Of a stretch of DNA of 64,000 bases, positions 9,806-18,742 are shown one piece after another. The DNA comes from Clostridia bacterium (GTDB lineage Bacteria > Bacillota > Clostridia > Oscillospirales > CAG-272). The stretch spans positions 21,480 to 85,479 of the forward strand of contig JAGASL010000020.1 in the NCBI GenBank assembly GCA_017621755.1, written 5' to 3'. Below the pieces are notes generated by a model. That model was not told where the DNA came from, searched no databases, and worked only from the letters and a program-made list of their open reading frames with translations. The translations under genes and the position numbers were made by a program. Each line of letters opens with the position of its first letter. Within the stretch, counting starts at the first letter, position 1.

Positions 9806-10894
9806 ATGGTAGGAAACGTAGTTAAGGTTGGTATCATCGGCTGTGGTGGCATTGCCAACGGCAAGCATATGCCCAGCCTGAAGAAGGTTGCCGATTGTGA
9901 AATGGTCGCCTTCTGCGACATTATTCCCGAAAGAGCCGAGAAGGCAAAGGCCGATTTCGGCACGCCGGATGCCAAGGTGTACACCGATTACAAGGAGCTT
10001 CTCAAGGACGAGAGCATTGACGTGGTGCACGTTTGCACCCCGAACCGCGCGCACAGCTTTATCACGGTAGACGCGCTGCACGCCGGCAAGCACGTTATGT
10101 GCGAAAAGCCCATGGCCATCAACTCGGCCGAGGCAAAGAAGATGCTGGATGCCGCATGCGAAACCGGCAAGCTGCTTTCGATCGGCTACCAGAGCCGCTT
10201 CCGCCCGGATGCCATGTATATGAAGCAGGAGGCTGAGGCCGGCACCTTTGGCGACATCTACTACGCCAAGGCAACCGCCCTGCGCCGCCGTGCCGTTCCT
10301 ACCTGGGGCGTATTCCTCAACGAGTATGAGCAGGGTGGCGGCCCGCTGATCGACATTGGTACCCACGCGCTGGACCTGACGCTGTGGATGATGAACAACT
10401 ACAAGCCGAAGTACTGCGTAGGCACCACCTATCACAAGCTCAACAATGACAAGGACCAGGGCAACTCCTGGGGCAACTGGGATCCTGAGAAGTTCACGGT
10501 TGAGGACAGCGCCTTTGGTTTTGTGGTGATGGAAAACGGCGCGACCATCGTGCTGGAATCCTCTTGGGCGCTGAACATTCTTGACCCGCGCGAGGCTGTT
10601 ACCACCATTTGCGGCACCAAGGCCGGCGGCGATATGAACGACGGTCTGCGCATCAACGGTGTACGCAACGGCCGCCAGTACGTCTTTAAGCCTGATTTCA
10701 AGGCAGGCGGCGCCGCCTTCTTCAGCGGCCAGGGCAACGAGGAGCCGGCAGACCGTGAGGAGAGACTGTGGATCGAGGCCGTTCGCGGTGGCGCGGCACC
10801 GATCACGAAGCCGGAGCAGGCCTACTGCGTGACCCGTATTCTGGAGGGTATTTACGAATCTGCCAAGAGCGGCAAGCCCTATTACTTCGACTAA
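9806..10894 (+). CDS. Gfo/Idh/MocA family oxidoreductase
   Basis: NAD(P)-dependent sugar or polyol dehydrogenase, 362 aa. The N-terminal Rossmann fold begins KVGIIGCGGIANGKHMPSL; the family EKP motif (MCEKPMAINSAEA) and the C-terminal domain with GGGPLIDIGTHALDL are clear. The ATG at 9806 follows AAGGAGAA; an upstream in-frame extension overlaps the isomerase and is rejected. It is probably cotranscribed with the isomerase and possibly, through a weak terminator, with the beta-helix lipoprotein downstream. The substrate is unknown. Confidence 0.88.
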   Translation: MVGNVVKVGIIGCGGIANGKHMPSLKKVADCEMVAFCDIIPERAEKAKADFGTPDAKVYTDYKELLKDESIDVVHVCTPNRAHSFITVDALHAGKHVMCEKPMAINSAEAKKMLDAACETGKLLSIGYQSRFRPDAMYMKQEAEAGTFGDIYYAKATALRRRAVPTWGVFLNEYEQGGGPLIDIGTHALDLTLWMMNNYKPKYCVGTTYHKLNNDKDQGNSWGNWDPEKFTVEDSAFGFVVMENGATIVLESSWALNILDPREAVTTICGTKAGGDMNDGLRINGVRNGRQYVFKPDFKAGGAAFFSGQGNEEPADREERLWIEAVRGGAAPITKPEQAYCVTRILEGIYESAKSGKPYYFD

Positions 10895-10909
10895 CACCAT
10901 GCGTGGCAA

Positions 10910-10945
10910 GGGCCGGAGGCTTTTTGCCTCCGGCCCCTATTTTTG
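10910..10945 (+). terminator. Terminator or attenuator between dehydrogenase and lipoprotein 1
   Basis: Perfect 11-bp stem GGGCCGGAGGC/GCCTCCGGCCC with a T5 loop, followed by CTATTTTTG. Only 23 nt separate it from the next start codon, leaving no room for a promoter, so it probably acts as a partial terminator. Confidence 0.75.
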
Positions 10946-10968
10946 AAAAAAGAAAGGAAAAACGACCT

Positions 10969-13900
10969 ATGCGCCATTTACATTGGTTAAAAGTGCTGCT
11001 TTCCCTGTTGCTGGTGATATGCACCTCCTTCCTGCTTTGTGCCTGCCCCATGGCCACCGTGCCCGGCGGCAAGGATACCCCCGGTGGGGATGATAAGCCG
11101 AGCGGTGACGATACCCCCGGTGATGACGATACCCCCGGTGGCAACGATACCCCCGGTGGCGACGATACCCCCGGTGGTGACGATACCCCCACCGTAACGC
11201 CGGAGACCTACGGCAACGGCGCGCCCGTCAAGGGCGGCGGCGCCACGATCGCGGAGGGGGCCTTTGCCCTGACCGCCACGACCTATGACCCGGCCGCAGC
11301 GACCGAGGTCGCTGCCAACGCCTTCTTCCGCACGCATAACAAGCAGCCCGGGCAGGTCTTTCGCGTAAACGATGGCAAGACCGTGACCGTTAGCGGTGCC
11401 GCCAACCAGATCTATAACGGCGGCGGCGCGGTGCTGATCGCCCCGCAGGGCGTGGTGATCGAGGGCTGCGGCAAGGTGACCATCGAAAACGTGGTCATCA
11501 TTGGCTCTGTCACGGTCAAGGGCTGCGAGAGCCTGACCATGGAGCAGGTAGAGATCGTGAGCGAGGGCACCGCCCTGGCGGTGGATGCTGCTACCTCTGG
11601 CTTTCAGATGAACGATTGCCGCCTGAGCGGCAAGACCGCCCTTTCGCTTGATGCTGCCGACAGCGTTATTCTCTATTCCTACCTTTCCTTTACGGAAAAC
11701 GGCCTGGTAGATACTGCTGCCGCCGGCACCAGCCTGCACCACTGCGTGCTGGAGGGTAGCGGCACCGGTATTCAGAGCGTAGCGCGCGCCTGCGATATGC
11801 GTAACAATACCCTGCGCCTGACGCCGGAATCGGTCGGCTTCTCGCTTGGCGCGGGTGTGGTAAACGGCCTGCTGGCACTGAACGTGGTAGAGGGCGCGCA
11901 GACCTCGGTACAGCTGAACGGGGTGGATAACACCGCCGTGATCCTGAATTCCCTGGTATCTGTTGAGGCAAACGATAGCAAGCACCTCTACGTGTGTGAC
12001 AACAGCCTGGGCGGCCGCCTGACGGCGAACAATAACGATTACATCTTGGCCGATGGCAATACCTACCCGGCTGACGGCTTTGACCACGCCACCCTGCAGG
12101 AGGGCAACACCAACCACAATGGCGATGGGCTGACGGACGTCAATGCCCGCCTGGAGGTAGGCGCTGACGAGGCGCTGCTGCCGCACGTGGATAAGGAGCT
12201 GTTTGTGGGTGCGCCGCGTATGGAGGCGGTGAAGGACGTGCTGACCGGCACGGAAACGGCCGTGGCCGCCTACATCTTAGAGCGCAGCCAGACCGAGGAA
12301 TACGTGATCCTGGCCCCCGGCGCCTACAGCACCGGTGTGACAATGGATTTCAATTCTTCGCACAACAATACCAAGATCTACGGCTACGGTGCCTATATCG
12401 AGCGTGATACCGATCTGAGCCGGCAAATGGGCTTTTTCGGTGCCGAAAACATAGCGGTCAAGGGTCTGACGCTCGGCTTTAAGCAGCAATCCTGCGGCCA
12501 GGTCTACGTGCTGGAGAAGCTGGGCTATCAAAACGGCAAGCTGACTGTGCGTGTCATTACCGGTGCCGGCATGATGAACGAATTTGGTAACACCAACACC
12601 AAGTATTACAACACCACCGGCATAGGTACGCAGCGCGCAGGCGCCTTTTACGCCTATTGCGACGCCAACTTCAAGACCATTACCAAGAACAACGTAGCCG
12701 AGGCGCTGCCCACCATGGATATGGAGGTGGCCGACTGGCTGTACGGTATGCTGAAGGTTGGCGACGTGCTGACCAGCAAGGGCTGCAACGGCGGCACCAC
12801 CATGCTGATCACGAATGGCAGCCGCGGCATCAGCTTTACCGATTTCACCCTGTATGGCAACTCGGCCGGTATGGCTTTTGCCGAGACCGACACCCTTTCC
12901 GGCGTGGTCTATAACCGCGTATACGATACCACGCGCAATGGCGAGATCATTGACGAGGCAACCTATAACGCCTACCTGGCCATTGAAGAAAAGTACGGCG
13001 TGGATCTGGAGATCAGCATGGACGATCTCGGCCGCTTCCGCGGCTCGCCCTGCCACATCGGCTCGATCGACGCGACCCACACCACCCGCTGCGCCCAGGG
13101 CTCGCAGGCGACCTCTTGCCTGTTTGAGAACATGTGCGACTATGCCACCAACCAAAACGCCATGCACGCCCGCCTGGCTGAGGTAAAGGATAACGGTGAC
13201 GGCACCGCTACCCTGGTCTACAAGGCAAACCTGGCCGATTACCATTACGCCGTGTACGGTAAGCTGACCAACCCGGTCAACTTCTGCGCCGACTTCAAGG
13301 TAGGCGACCGCGTATTCATCTACACCGCTGCCGGCCAGCTGGTGTGCGACACCCCTGCACTGAGCGCCACCCAGTACCTAGGCTCTGAGAGCTTTTCGTG
13401 GGCTGACCACGGCTTCCCGGAGGCGGGTACCGGCACGGTAGAAAAGCGCTCGGTAACGGTGGATATGGCCTCTATCAACATGGCGGCCATCGCCGGCCTT
13501 GACCTGCGCGACAACCACCACCGTACCGATAACAAGGTGCTGGTGGATAACATGAGCCAGGCCTCTAACGGCTTTAAGTTTGATAACTGCAAGTTCCAGA
13601 ACATTCGCTCGCGCGGTCTCTTGATCAAGGCCTCGGGCGGTACCATTCAGAACTGCACCTTCCGCAACATTGGTATGTCCTGCGCCGCCATTCTGTACGA
13701 GATCTGGTGGGGTGAATCCGGCGTTACCGAGAACATGCTGGTTGACCGCAACCTGATCGACCACACCGGCTTCTTTGAAAACCGCGACAACTACTCGCCC
13801 ATCTCGATCGAGGGTCTTGGCCAGAGCGTGGATGAGGATTACCTGCTGTATAAGAACATTACCATCAGCAACAACAGGATTATCAACCGCACCACCAACT

Positions 13901-14184
13901 ACGCCGTGTATATCAACTCGGCCAAGGACGTAAAGATCATCAACAACTACTTTGGCGAGTTTGTTGGCAACGATTTCACCAATCATACCGAAGCACCGGA
14001 ATCGGCCTCTGCGCCCAAGCCCGTGATCCACATCAACGGCGCGATGAACGTAGAGATCAGCGGCAACCGCTACCCCCTGACCGGCAGCATCCAGGATCAG
14101 ATCGTGGCCGAGCGCAACAAGAACGTCTACGGCTCTGACGTAGAGCTGGACGGCATACCCCTGTTCCCGGATAGATTGAATTGA
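10969..14184 (+). CDS. Surface lipoprotein with right-handed beta-helix domains (paralogue 1, divergent)
   Basis: 1071 aa. The signal peptide ends in the lipobox LCAC (Cys26). A low-complexity stalk follows (about residues 30-70), built from 6-residue units of the TPGGDD type. Two long beta-helix regions come next (many N-x-x-[ILV] and NN turns), the second starting near EEYVILAPGAY. The C-terminal part (FDNCKFQNIRSRGLL, FRNIGMS, WWGESGVTENMLVDRN) recalls GH110-type beta-helix glycosidases, so an enzyme acting on polysaccharide is plausible but unproven. It differs from the other three copies: a 6-residue stalk unit instead of 5, and CDYATNQ (Y725) where the others have CDDATNQ. It lies downstream of the sugar isomerase/dehydrogenase pair. 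Confidence 0.85.
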   Translation: MRHLHWLKVLLSLLLVICTSFLLCACPMATVPGGKDTPGGDDKPSGDDTPGDDDTPGGNDTPGGDDTPGGDDTPTVTPETYGNGAPVKGGGATIAEGAFALTATTYDPAAATEVAANAFFRTHNKQPGQVFRVNDGKTVTVSGAANQIYNGGGAVLIAPQGVVIEGCGKVTIENVVIIGSVTVKGCESLTMEQVEIVSEGTALAVDAATSGFQMNDCRLSGKTALSLDAADSVILYSYLSFTENGLVDTAAAGTSLHHCVLEGSGTGIQSVARACDMRNNTLRLTPESVGFSLGAGVVNGLLALNVVEGAQTSVQLNGVDNTAVILNSLVSVEANDSKHLYVCDNSLGGRLTANNNDYILADGNTYPADGFDHATLQEGNTNHNGDGLTDVNARLEVGADEALLPHVDKELFVGAPRMEAVKDVLTGTETAVAAYILERSQTEEYVILAPGAYSTGVTMDFNSSHNNTKIYGYGAYIERDTDLSRQMGFFGAENIAVKGLTLGFKQQSCGQVYVLEKLGYQNGKLTVRVITGAGMMNEFGNTNTKYYNTTGIGTQRAGAFYAYCDANFKTITKNNVAEALPTMDMEVADWLYGMLKVGDVLTSKGCNGGTTMLITNGSRGISFTDFTLYGNSAGMAFAETDTLSGVVYNRVYDTTRNGEIIDEATYNAYLAIEEKYGVDLEISMDDLGRFRGSPCHIGSIDATHTTRCAQGSQATSCLFENMCDYATNQNAMHARLAEVKDNGDGTATLVYKANLADYHYAVYGKLTNPVNFCADFKVGDRVFIYTAAGQLVCDTPALSATQYLGSESFSWADHGFPEAGTGTVEKRSVTVDMASINMAAIAGLDLRDNHHRTDNKVLVDNMSQASNGFKFDNCKFQNIRSRGLLIKASGGTIQNCTFRNIGMSCAAILYEIWWGESGVTENMLVDRNLIDHTGFFENRDNYSPISIEGLGQSVDEDYLLYKNITISNNRIINRTTNYAVYINSAKDVKIINNYFGEFVGNDFTNHTEAPESASAPKPVIHINGAMNVEISGNRYPLTGSIQDQIVAERNKNVYGSDVELDGIPLFPDRLN

Positions 14185-14198
14185 TCCTTACCCATAAA

Positions 14199-14233
14199 AG
14201 AAGGCGTTTTGCCCGTAGGGCAAAACGCCTTCT
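14199..14233. terminator. Bidirectional terminator
   Basis: 16-bp perfect stem AGAAGGCGTTTTGCCC/GGGCAAAACGCCTTCT with a 3-nt loop between the convergent lipoprotein 1 (+) and SDR epimerase (-). T-tracts are weak. Confidence 0.7.
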
Positions 14234-14235
14234 GC

Positions 14236-15186
14236 TTATCTCTTGAAAAGTGCTACCTCGGTGCGGATCCCCTGCTCCACCGTGGCAAAATCAGCCGGGG
14301 TAAGACCGCTGACGCGCATGACCTTGCTGCTATCAAGATCGCGGTCGAAGGCGCGGTCATAGCGCCACATGATCTCCCGCTTGCTGCGCGCGGTCTCGCT
14401 GCTTGCAAAATAGGTCTCTTCATCCACCCACTCTACCTGCAGGCCGATGACCTTGCAGTAGGCCTCTGCCACCTCGCCCCAGGTCATGCCGTGGCCAGAG
14501 TAGATCGAGAAGGCCTCTCCGATCGCCGCCGGCTTAAAGAGCAGATTGGCGATCAGCTTGCCGGAATTGCCTGCCCAATCCAGCCCGGCGTGCAGCCCCT
14601 TGGCTGCCAGCGGCAAGGGCAAGGGCTTGCCACTCTCAGCATACCGAAGCACCTCGTCCCCGGAATGCAGCAAAAGATCCAGCCGGTATTGCGAAAAGGA
14701 GATGACCGGGCGCACGATCGTCCAGTGCTCGCCCACATGCTCGCGGAACAGAAAATCCTCGCATATCGCCTTGCTGACACCGTAGCGGTCATGCTCCATC
14801 AGCCAGGCGTTATCGGCATACACCTCGTGCAGGCGAGGCGCCTCCTCGGTCACGGGATGCATCTCGTTGGCGTACACGCGGTAGGAGGAAAGAAAGATCA
14901 GATGATCGGTGTTTTTGATCAAAAGGCCGTAGGCTTTCTTATACTCCTCCGGGTCTTGATAGTGCAAGAAGTTAACGATGCCATCGTAGTGGTTTTCCGC
15001 AAACAACGAAGAAAGCAGCTCTTCGGTTGCGTAGCCTTGCACAAAGCGCAGTCGCTCATGGTCAGCTACCTTTTCCTCAGGGCAGACCACATCCACGTAG
15101 CAGCCCAGCCGCAGCAGCTCGCGCCCCGTATAGGTGCCCAGCGTACCGCCGCCGGCGATCAGCAGGACTTTTTTACTTTCATACAT
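14236..15186 (-). CDS. NAD-dependent epimerase/dehydratase family protein (extended SDR)
   Basis: 316 aa. The N-terminal nucleotide-binding loop is VLLIAGGGTLGTYTGREL, a variant of the usual TGxxGxxG. SSYRVYAN and the catalytic-type YGVSK motif at mid-length place it among extended SDRs acting on nucleotide sugars or related substrates. GGGGGGAA precedes the ATG. It lies between beta-helix lipoproteins 1 and 2 and has its own promoter and shared terminators, so it is a monocistron. The atypical glycine loop (AGGGTLG) makes isoflavone-reductase-like or unconventional substrates possible. Confidence 0.8.
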   Translation of the reverse strand: MYESKKVLLIAGGGTLGTYTGRELLRLGCYVDVVCPEEKVADHERLRFVQGYATEELLSSLFAENHYDGIVNFLHYQDPEEYKKAYGLLIKNTDHLIFLSSYRVYANEMHPVTEEAPRLHEVYADNAWLMEHDRYGVSKAICEDFLFREHVGEHWTIVRPVISFSQYRLDLLLHSGDEVLRYAESGKPLPLPLAAKGLHAGLDWAGNSGKLIANLLFKPAAIGEAFSIYSGHGMTWGEVAEAYCKVIGLQVEWVDEETYFASSETARSKREIMWRYDRAFDRDLDSSKVMRVSGLTPADFATVEQGIRTEVALFKR

Positions 15187-15212
15187 ATAGCTTCCCCCCG
15201 TTTTTTATTTTC

Positions 15213-15241
15213 ATGATAGCATACTGACAGTGAGATGACCA
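15213..15241 (-). promoter_or_regulatory. Promoter of the SDR gene
   Basis: Minus-strand TGGTCA, 17-nt spacer, TATCAT with an extended TGC before the -10. The match is moderate. Confidence 0.5.
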
Positions 15242-15274
15242 TATAGAATTCTCTATAACACCGGGTAATATTCT

Positions 15275-15311
15275 GTAAAAAATACGGGCGATGGAAATCC
15301 ATCGCCCGTAT
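15275..15311 (-). terminator. Terminator after beta-helix lipoprotein 2
   Basis: 14-bp stem ATACGGGCGATGGA/TCCATCGCCCGTAT followed on the minus strand by a T-run. Confidence 0.85.
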
Positions 15312-15323
15312 GCTTTTGGTTGA

Positions 15324-18300
15324 TCAATCCTCGTTGTCGGGAACCAGGGGCTCTCCATTCTTCTCAACGTCCGCGCCGTAAACGTTCTTGTTCCGCTCGG
15401 CCACGATCTGCGTCTGAATGGTGCCGGTCTCGGGGAAGCGGTTCCCCGTGATCTTCACGTTCATGGCACCGTTGATATGGATCACCGGCTTCGGATTCTC
15501 CTTGCTTTCGGGTGCCTCGGTATGATTGGTGAAATTATTGCCCACAAACTCACCGAAATAGTTATTTTCAACGGTGATGTCCTTGGCCGAGTTGATATAG
15601 ATCGCATAATCGGTCGTACGATTGATGATCTTATTATTGGTAATGGCGATATTCTTATAAAGCAGGTAATCCTCTGCCACCGAGGAGCCAAGACCGTAGA
15701 TCGATACCGTTGCGTAAAGATCCTGGTTCTTGAAATAGCCGGTATGGTCAAAGAGGTTCCGATCGATCACCATGTTCTCGGTAATGCCCGATTCGCTGTA
15801 GCGCACCTCAAAAAGGATGGCGGCGCAGGCCATACCGATATTGCGGAAGGTGCAGTTCTGAATGGCGCCGTCAGATGCCTTGACAAGAAGCCCGCGCGAG
15901 CGAATGTTCTGGAACTTGCAGTTGTCAAAGGTAAAGCCGTTAGATGCCTGGCTCATATTGTCAATACGCACCTTATGGGTGTTTTCATGGCGGTTGTCAG
16001 CCAGATTAAAGCCCTCCAGCGCTGCAAAATTGATAGCCTCTGTCTTCACGGTCACCTTTTTCAGCGTGGTGGTCGACGTATCGTCAATAATCCCCTCCGC
16101 TGCCCAGTCGATCGCAAGCGTGCCGGCGCCGAGAGTCTTTGTAAGCGCCTCGGTATCGCAGATAAGCTGACCGGTGGGAGAATAGACGAACACACGGTCG
16201 CCTACTGCAAAGTCTGCGCAGTAATCGCTGGCTGCATAATAGTGATTATCATAGGAATAGGTAGAGAAGGTACCCTTATAGATCAGGGTAGTCGTTCCAT
16301 CCCTATTGTCAACGACCTCGTGTATACGGCTGTGGAAATGCCCCTGGTTGGTCGCATCGTCACACATGTTCTCAAACAGGCAGAAGGTCGCCTGCGAGCC
16401 CTGGGCGCAGCTGACCGTGTGCGTGGCATCGATCGAGCCGATATGGCAGGGCGAGCCGCGGAAGCGGCCAAGATCATCCATGCTGATCTCCAGATCTACG
16501 CCGTAATTCTCCTCCAGCGCCAGATAGGCGTTATAGGTCGACTCATCGATCACAAAGCCGTTTTGCGTGGTATCGCATACGCGGTAAAAGACCGTGCCGC
16601 CCTTGGTTTTCTCTTCAATGAAGGCGAAGCCGCCGGCATTCCCATACAGATTGAAATCATAGAACGCAATGCCACTGCTCCCTACGCCGACCGCCACCGT
16701 TCTGCCACCGTTGCTTGCGCGGCAGGTCAGCACGTCACCCTTGGCCAGCATCTCGTATACAGAGGGAAGAACCTCCATCAGCATGGTGGGAACAGCCGTG
16801 GTATCATCCTTGGTGATCTTCTCAAAGTTGGTATCGCAGTAGGCATAGAAGGTGCCCATTCTCTGCGCGCCCATGCCGGTGGTGTTGAAATACTTGGTGT
16901 TCGTATTGCCAAAATCATTCATCATGCCGGCACCGGTAACCACGCGTAGGGTATTATTCTCCAGCTTCTCCAGCACGTAGACCTGGCCGCAGGACTGCTG
17001 CTTAAAGCCCAGCGTCATGCCCTTGATCACAATGTTTTCGGCATCTTGATAATTCATCATCTGCCCAAGATCGACCTGCCGCTCCATATAAACGCCGTAA
17101 GCATACACGGTGGTGTTGCTATGCGCCGCACGGAAGGAGAGTGCCTTCTTGTTCATGTAGGCCCCGGGGGCAACGATGACGTAATCATCTGTCTGGCAAT
17201 GGGCCATGATATAGGCTTCCATGCTGGAGGGCTCTGTAGCCAGCACGTCCTTGACGTACTCCTTGCGCGCCATCCCCACGAACAGATCCTTATCGGGATG
17301 CGGCAAAAGCGACTCATCGGCACCCACCTCAGGGCGGGCATTCACGTCCATCAGGTTGTTGCCGTTGTGGTTTTGGTTGCCGGCCTGCACGGTTGCGTGG
17401 TCATATTCGTCATCCGGGTAGGTGTTACCGTCGGCAATGAAATAATTGTTGTTGTTTGCCGTCAGGCGACCGCCCAGGCTGTTATCCACAATATACAGAT
17501 GGCGGTTGCCCTCTGCCTCTACCGAAACGCCGCGGTTGAGCACAACAGATACGTTATTCACCCCACGCAGCGCGATCGAGCGCTGGGCACCGGTAATATC
17601 GTTCAGCGCAACCAGGCTGTTCAGCACGTCGCCCTCTAAGAGGATACCGGTGGAAGAAGCATCCAGCTTCATGGTGTTGCTGCGGTAGGCAGATTCAGAG
17701 GCCGAGGAGGTGATAGCGGTGCCACTTCCCTCAAACATACAGCTCTGCACCGTACTGCCCTGTGCGGCGGTATCAACGATGCCCTTCTCGGTGAAGGCAA
17801 AATAGGAATTGAGGATGGCACTTTCAGGCGCGGCCAGCTCGATCGCCGTTTTGCCGGTCAGGCGGCAATCGTTCATCTTCAGCTTGCTGGAGGCAGCATC
17901 GACGGCAAGGGCGGTGCCCTCGCTCACGATCTCGACCTGCTCTAAGGTCAGGCCAGTCACCCCGTTCACCGTTACCGAGCCGATCACGATCAGATTACGC
18001 AGGGTAATACCGCTGCCGCCCTTGATCTCAAGCCCCTTGGGGGCGATCAGGATCGCACCGCCGCCATCATAGGTCTGGTTTGCCGCGCCGCCAAGAGAGA
18101 CGGGCTTATCATCGCTGACGCGAAAGACCTTGCCGGGCAGCTTCACGGCCGAGCGGAAGAAGGAACCTGCCTTGGTCTCTTCGGCGCTTGCCGGGTCATA
18201 AGCGGTAGCGGTCAGGGCAAAGGCCCCCTCGGCAATGGTAGCACCGCCACCCTGGACGGCAGCGCCGTCTGCATAGGTGATCGGCGTAGGCGGCGCAGGC

Positions 18301-18566
18301 GTATCCTCACCACCGGGGGTCTCGCCACCGGGGGTCTCACCACCGGGCGTTTCACCGCCGGGGGTCTCACCGCCGGGGGTCTCGCCACCGGGGGTCTCAC
18401 CGCCGGGGGTTTCACCGCCGGGGGTCTCACCGCCGGGGGTTTCACCGCCGGGGGTCTCACCACCGGGCGTTTCGCCGGTGCCGCCACAGGCGCAAAGTGA
18501 CCATACCATACCAAGCGCCAGGCAAAGGCATAGCAGGGTACGTAACCATTGTTTGTTCTTCATCAT
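15324..18566 (-). CDS. Surface lipoprotein with right-handed beta-helix domains (paralogue 2)
   Basis: 1080 aa from the ATG at 18566 (MMKNKQWLRT), which has an AGGAG site; a longer frame to 18608 overlaps the promoter region. A lipoprotein signal ends in LCAC. The stalk has 11 consecutive 15-nt units encoding the pentapeptide TPGGE (about 18308-18473). Then come beta-helix domain 1, a middle domain starting near DDYVIVAPGAY, the conserved block FRGSPCHIGSIDATH with MCDDATNQ, and the C-terminal helix with FDNCKFQNIRSRGLL. It is expected on the outer face of the membrane as a polysaccharide-binding or -degrading protein; the GH110-like resemblance of the C-terminal half is from memory. Own promoter and terminator. 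Confidence 0.85.
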   Translation of the reverse strand: MMKNKQWLRTLLCLCLALGMVWSLCACGGTGETPGGETPGGETPGGETPGGETPGGETPGGETPGGETPGGETPGGETPGGETPGGEDTPAPPTPITYADGAAVQGGGATIAEGAFALTATAYDPASAEETKAGSFFRSAVKLPGKVFRVSDDKPVSLGGAANQTYDGGGAILIAPKGLEIKGGSGITLRNLIVIGSVTVNGVTGLTLEQVEIVSEGTALAVDAASSKLKMNDCRLTGKTAIELAAPESAILNSYFAFTEKGIVDTAAQGSTVQSCMFEGSGTAITSSASESAYRSNTMKLDASSTGILLEGDVLNSLVALNDITGAQRSIALRGVNNVSVVLNRGVSVEAEGNRHLYIVDNSLGGRLTANNNNYFIADGNTYPDDEYDHATVQAGNQNHNGNNLMDVNARPEVGADESLLPHPDKDLFVGMARKEYVKDVLATEPSSMEAYIMAHCQTDDYVIVAPGAYMNKKALSFRAAHSNTTVYAYGVYMERQVDLGQMMNYQDAENIVIKGMTLGFKQQSCGQVYVLEKLENNTLRVVTGAGMMNDFGNTNTKYFNTTGMGAQRMGTFYAYCDTNFEKITKDDTTAVPTMLMEVLPSVYEMLAKGDVLTCRASNGGRTVAVGVGSSGIAFYDFNLYGNAGGFAFIEEKTKGGTVFYRVCDTTQNGFVIDESTYNAYLALEENYGVDLEISMDDLGRFRGSPCHIGSIDATHTVSCAQGSQATFCLFENMCDDATNQGHFHSRIHEVVDNRDGTTTLIYKGTFSTYSYDNHYYAASDYCADFAVGDRVFVYSPTGQLICDTEALTKTLGAGTLAIDWAAEGIIDDTSTTTLKKVTVKTEAINFAALEGFNLADNRHENTHKVRIDNMSQASNGFTFDNCKFQNIRSRGLLVKASDGAIQNCTFRNIGMACAAILFEVRYSESGITENMVIDRNLFDHTGYFKNQDLYATVSIYGLGSSVAEDYLLYKNIAITNNKIINRTTDYAIYINSAKDITVENNYFGEFVGNNFTNHTEAPESKENPKPVIHINGAMNVKITGNRFPETGTIQTQIVAERNKNVYGADVEKNGEPLVPDNED
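18308..18473 (-). repeat. 15-nt minisatellite encoding (TPGGE)x11 stalk
   Basis: Eleven near-identical 15-nt units, varying mainly at third codon positions (ccaccgggggtctcg, ccgccgggcgtttca and similar on the plus strand). The unit length is a multiple of three, so copy-number change keeps the frame. Confidence 0.95.
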
Positions 18567-18621
18567 GTTGCTCCTTTTTGGCCAAGTCGTATACGCCTTT
18601 TCGGCCATGGTTCTTACCTAC

Positions 18622-18650
18622 ATTATACCATATATCCCCTCCTCTGGCAA
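18622..18650 (-). promoter_or_regulatory. Promoter of beta-helix lipoprotein 2
   Basis: Minus-strand TTGCCA, 17-nt spacer, TATAAT. The same arrangement in nearly the same sequence precedes paralogue 3. Confidence 0.8.
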
Positions 18651-18693
18651 GTTATCGAGGGTGAGAATTTTTTCTCTGTTTTTTGTTCAACAT

Positions 18694-18731
18694 GCACAAA
18701 AGGGCGCACCTGCCGTAGCAGGTGCGCCCTT
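18694..18731 (-). terminator. Terminator after beta-helix lipoprotein 3
   Basis: 12-bp stem GGGCGCACCTGC/GCAGGTGCGCCC with a 4-nt loop, then TTTTGTG on the minus strand. Duplicated almost exactly at 22053-22080. Confidence 0.85.
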
Positions 18732-18742
18732 GGGGTTATGCC

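Noticed and set aside
15477..16949. 490-aa plus-strand open frame (and a 504-aa one at 36621-38135)
   Set aside because: Both are antisense to convincing genes (lipoprotein 2 and CotH), caused by GC-biased codon use; the His/Val/Ile-rich translations look like shadows.
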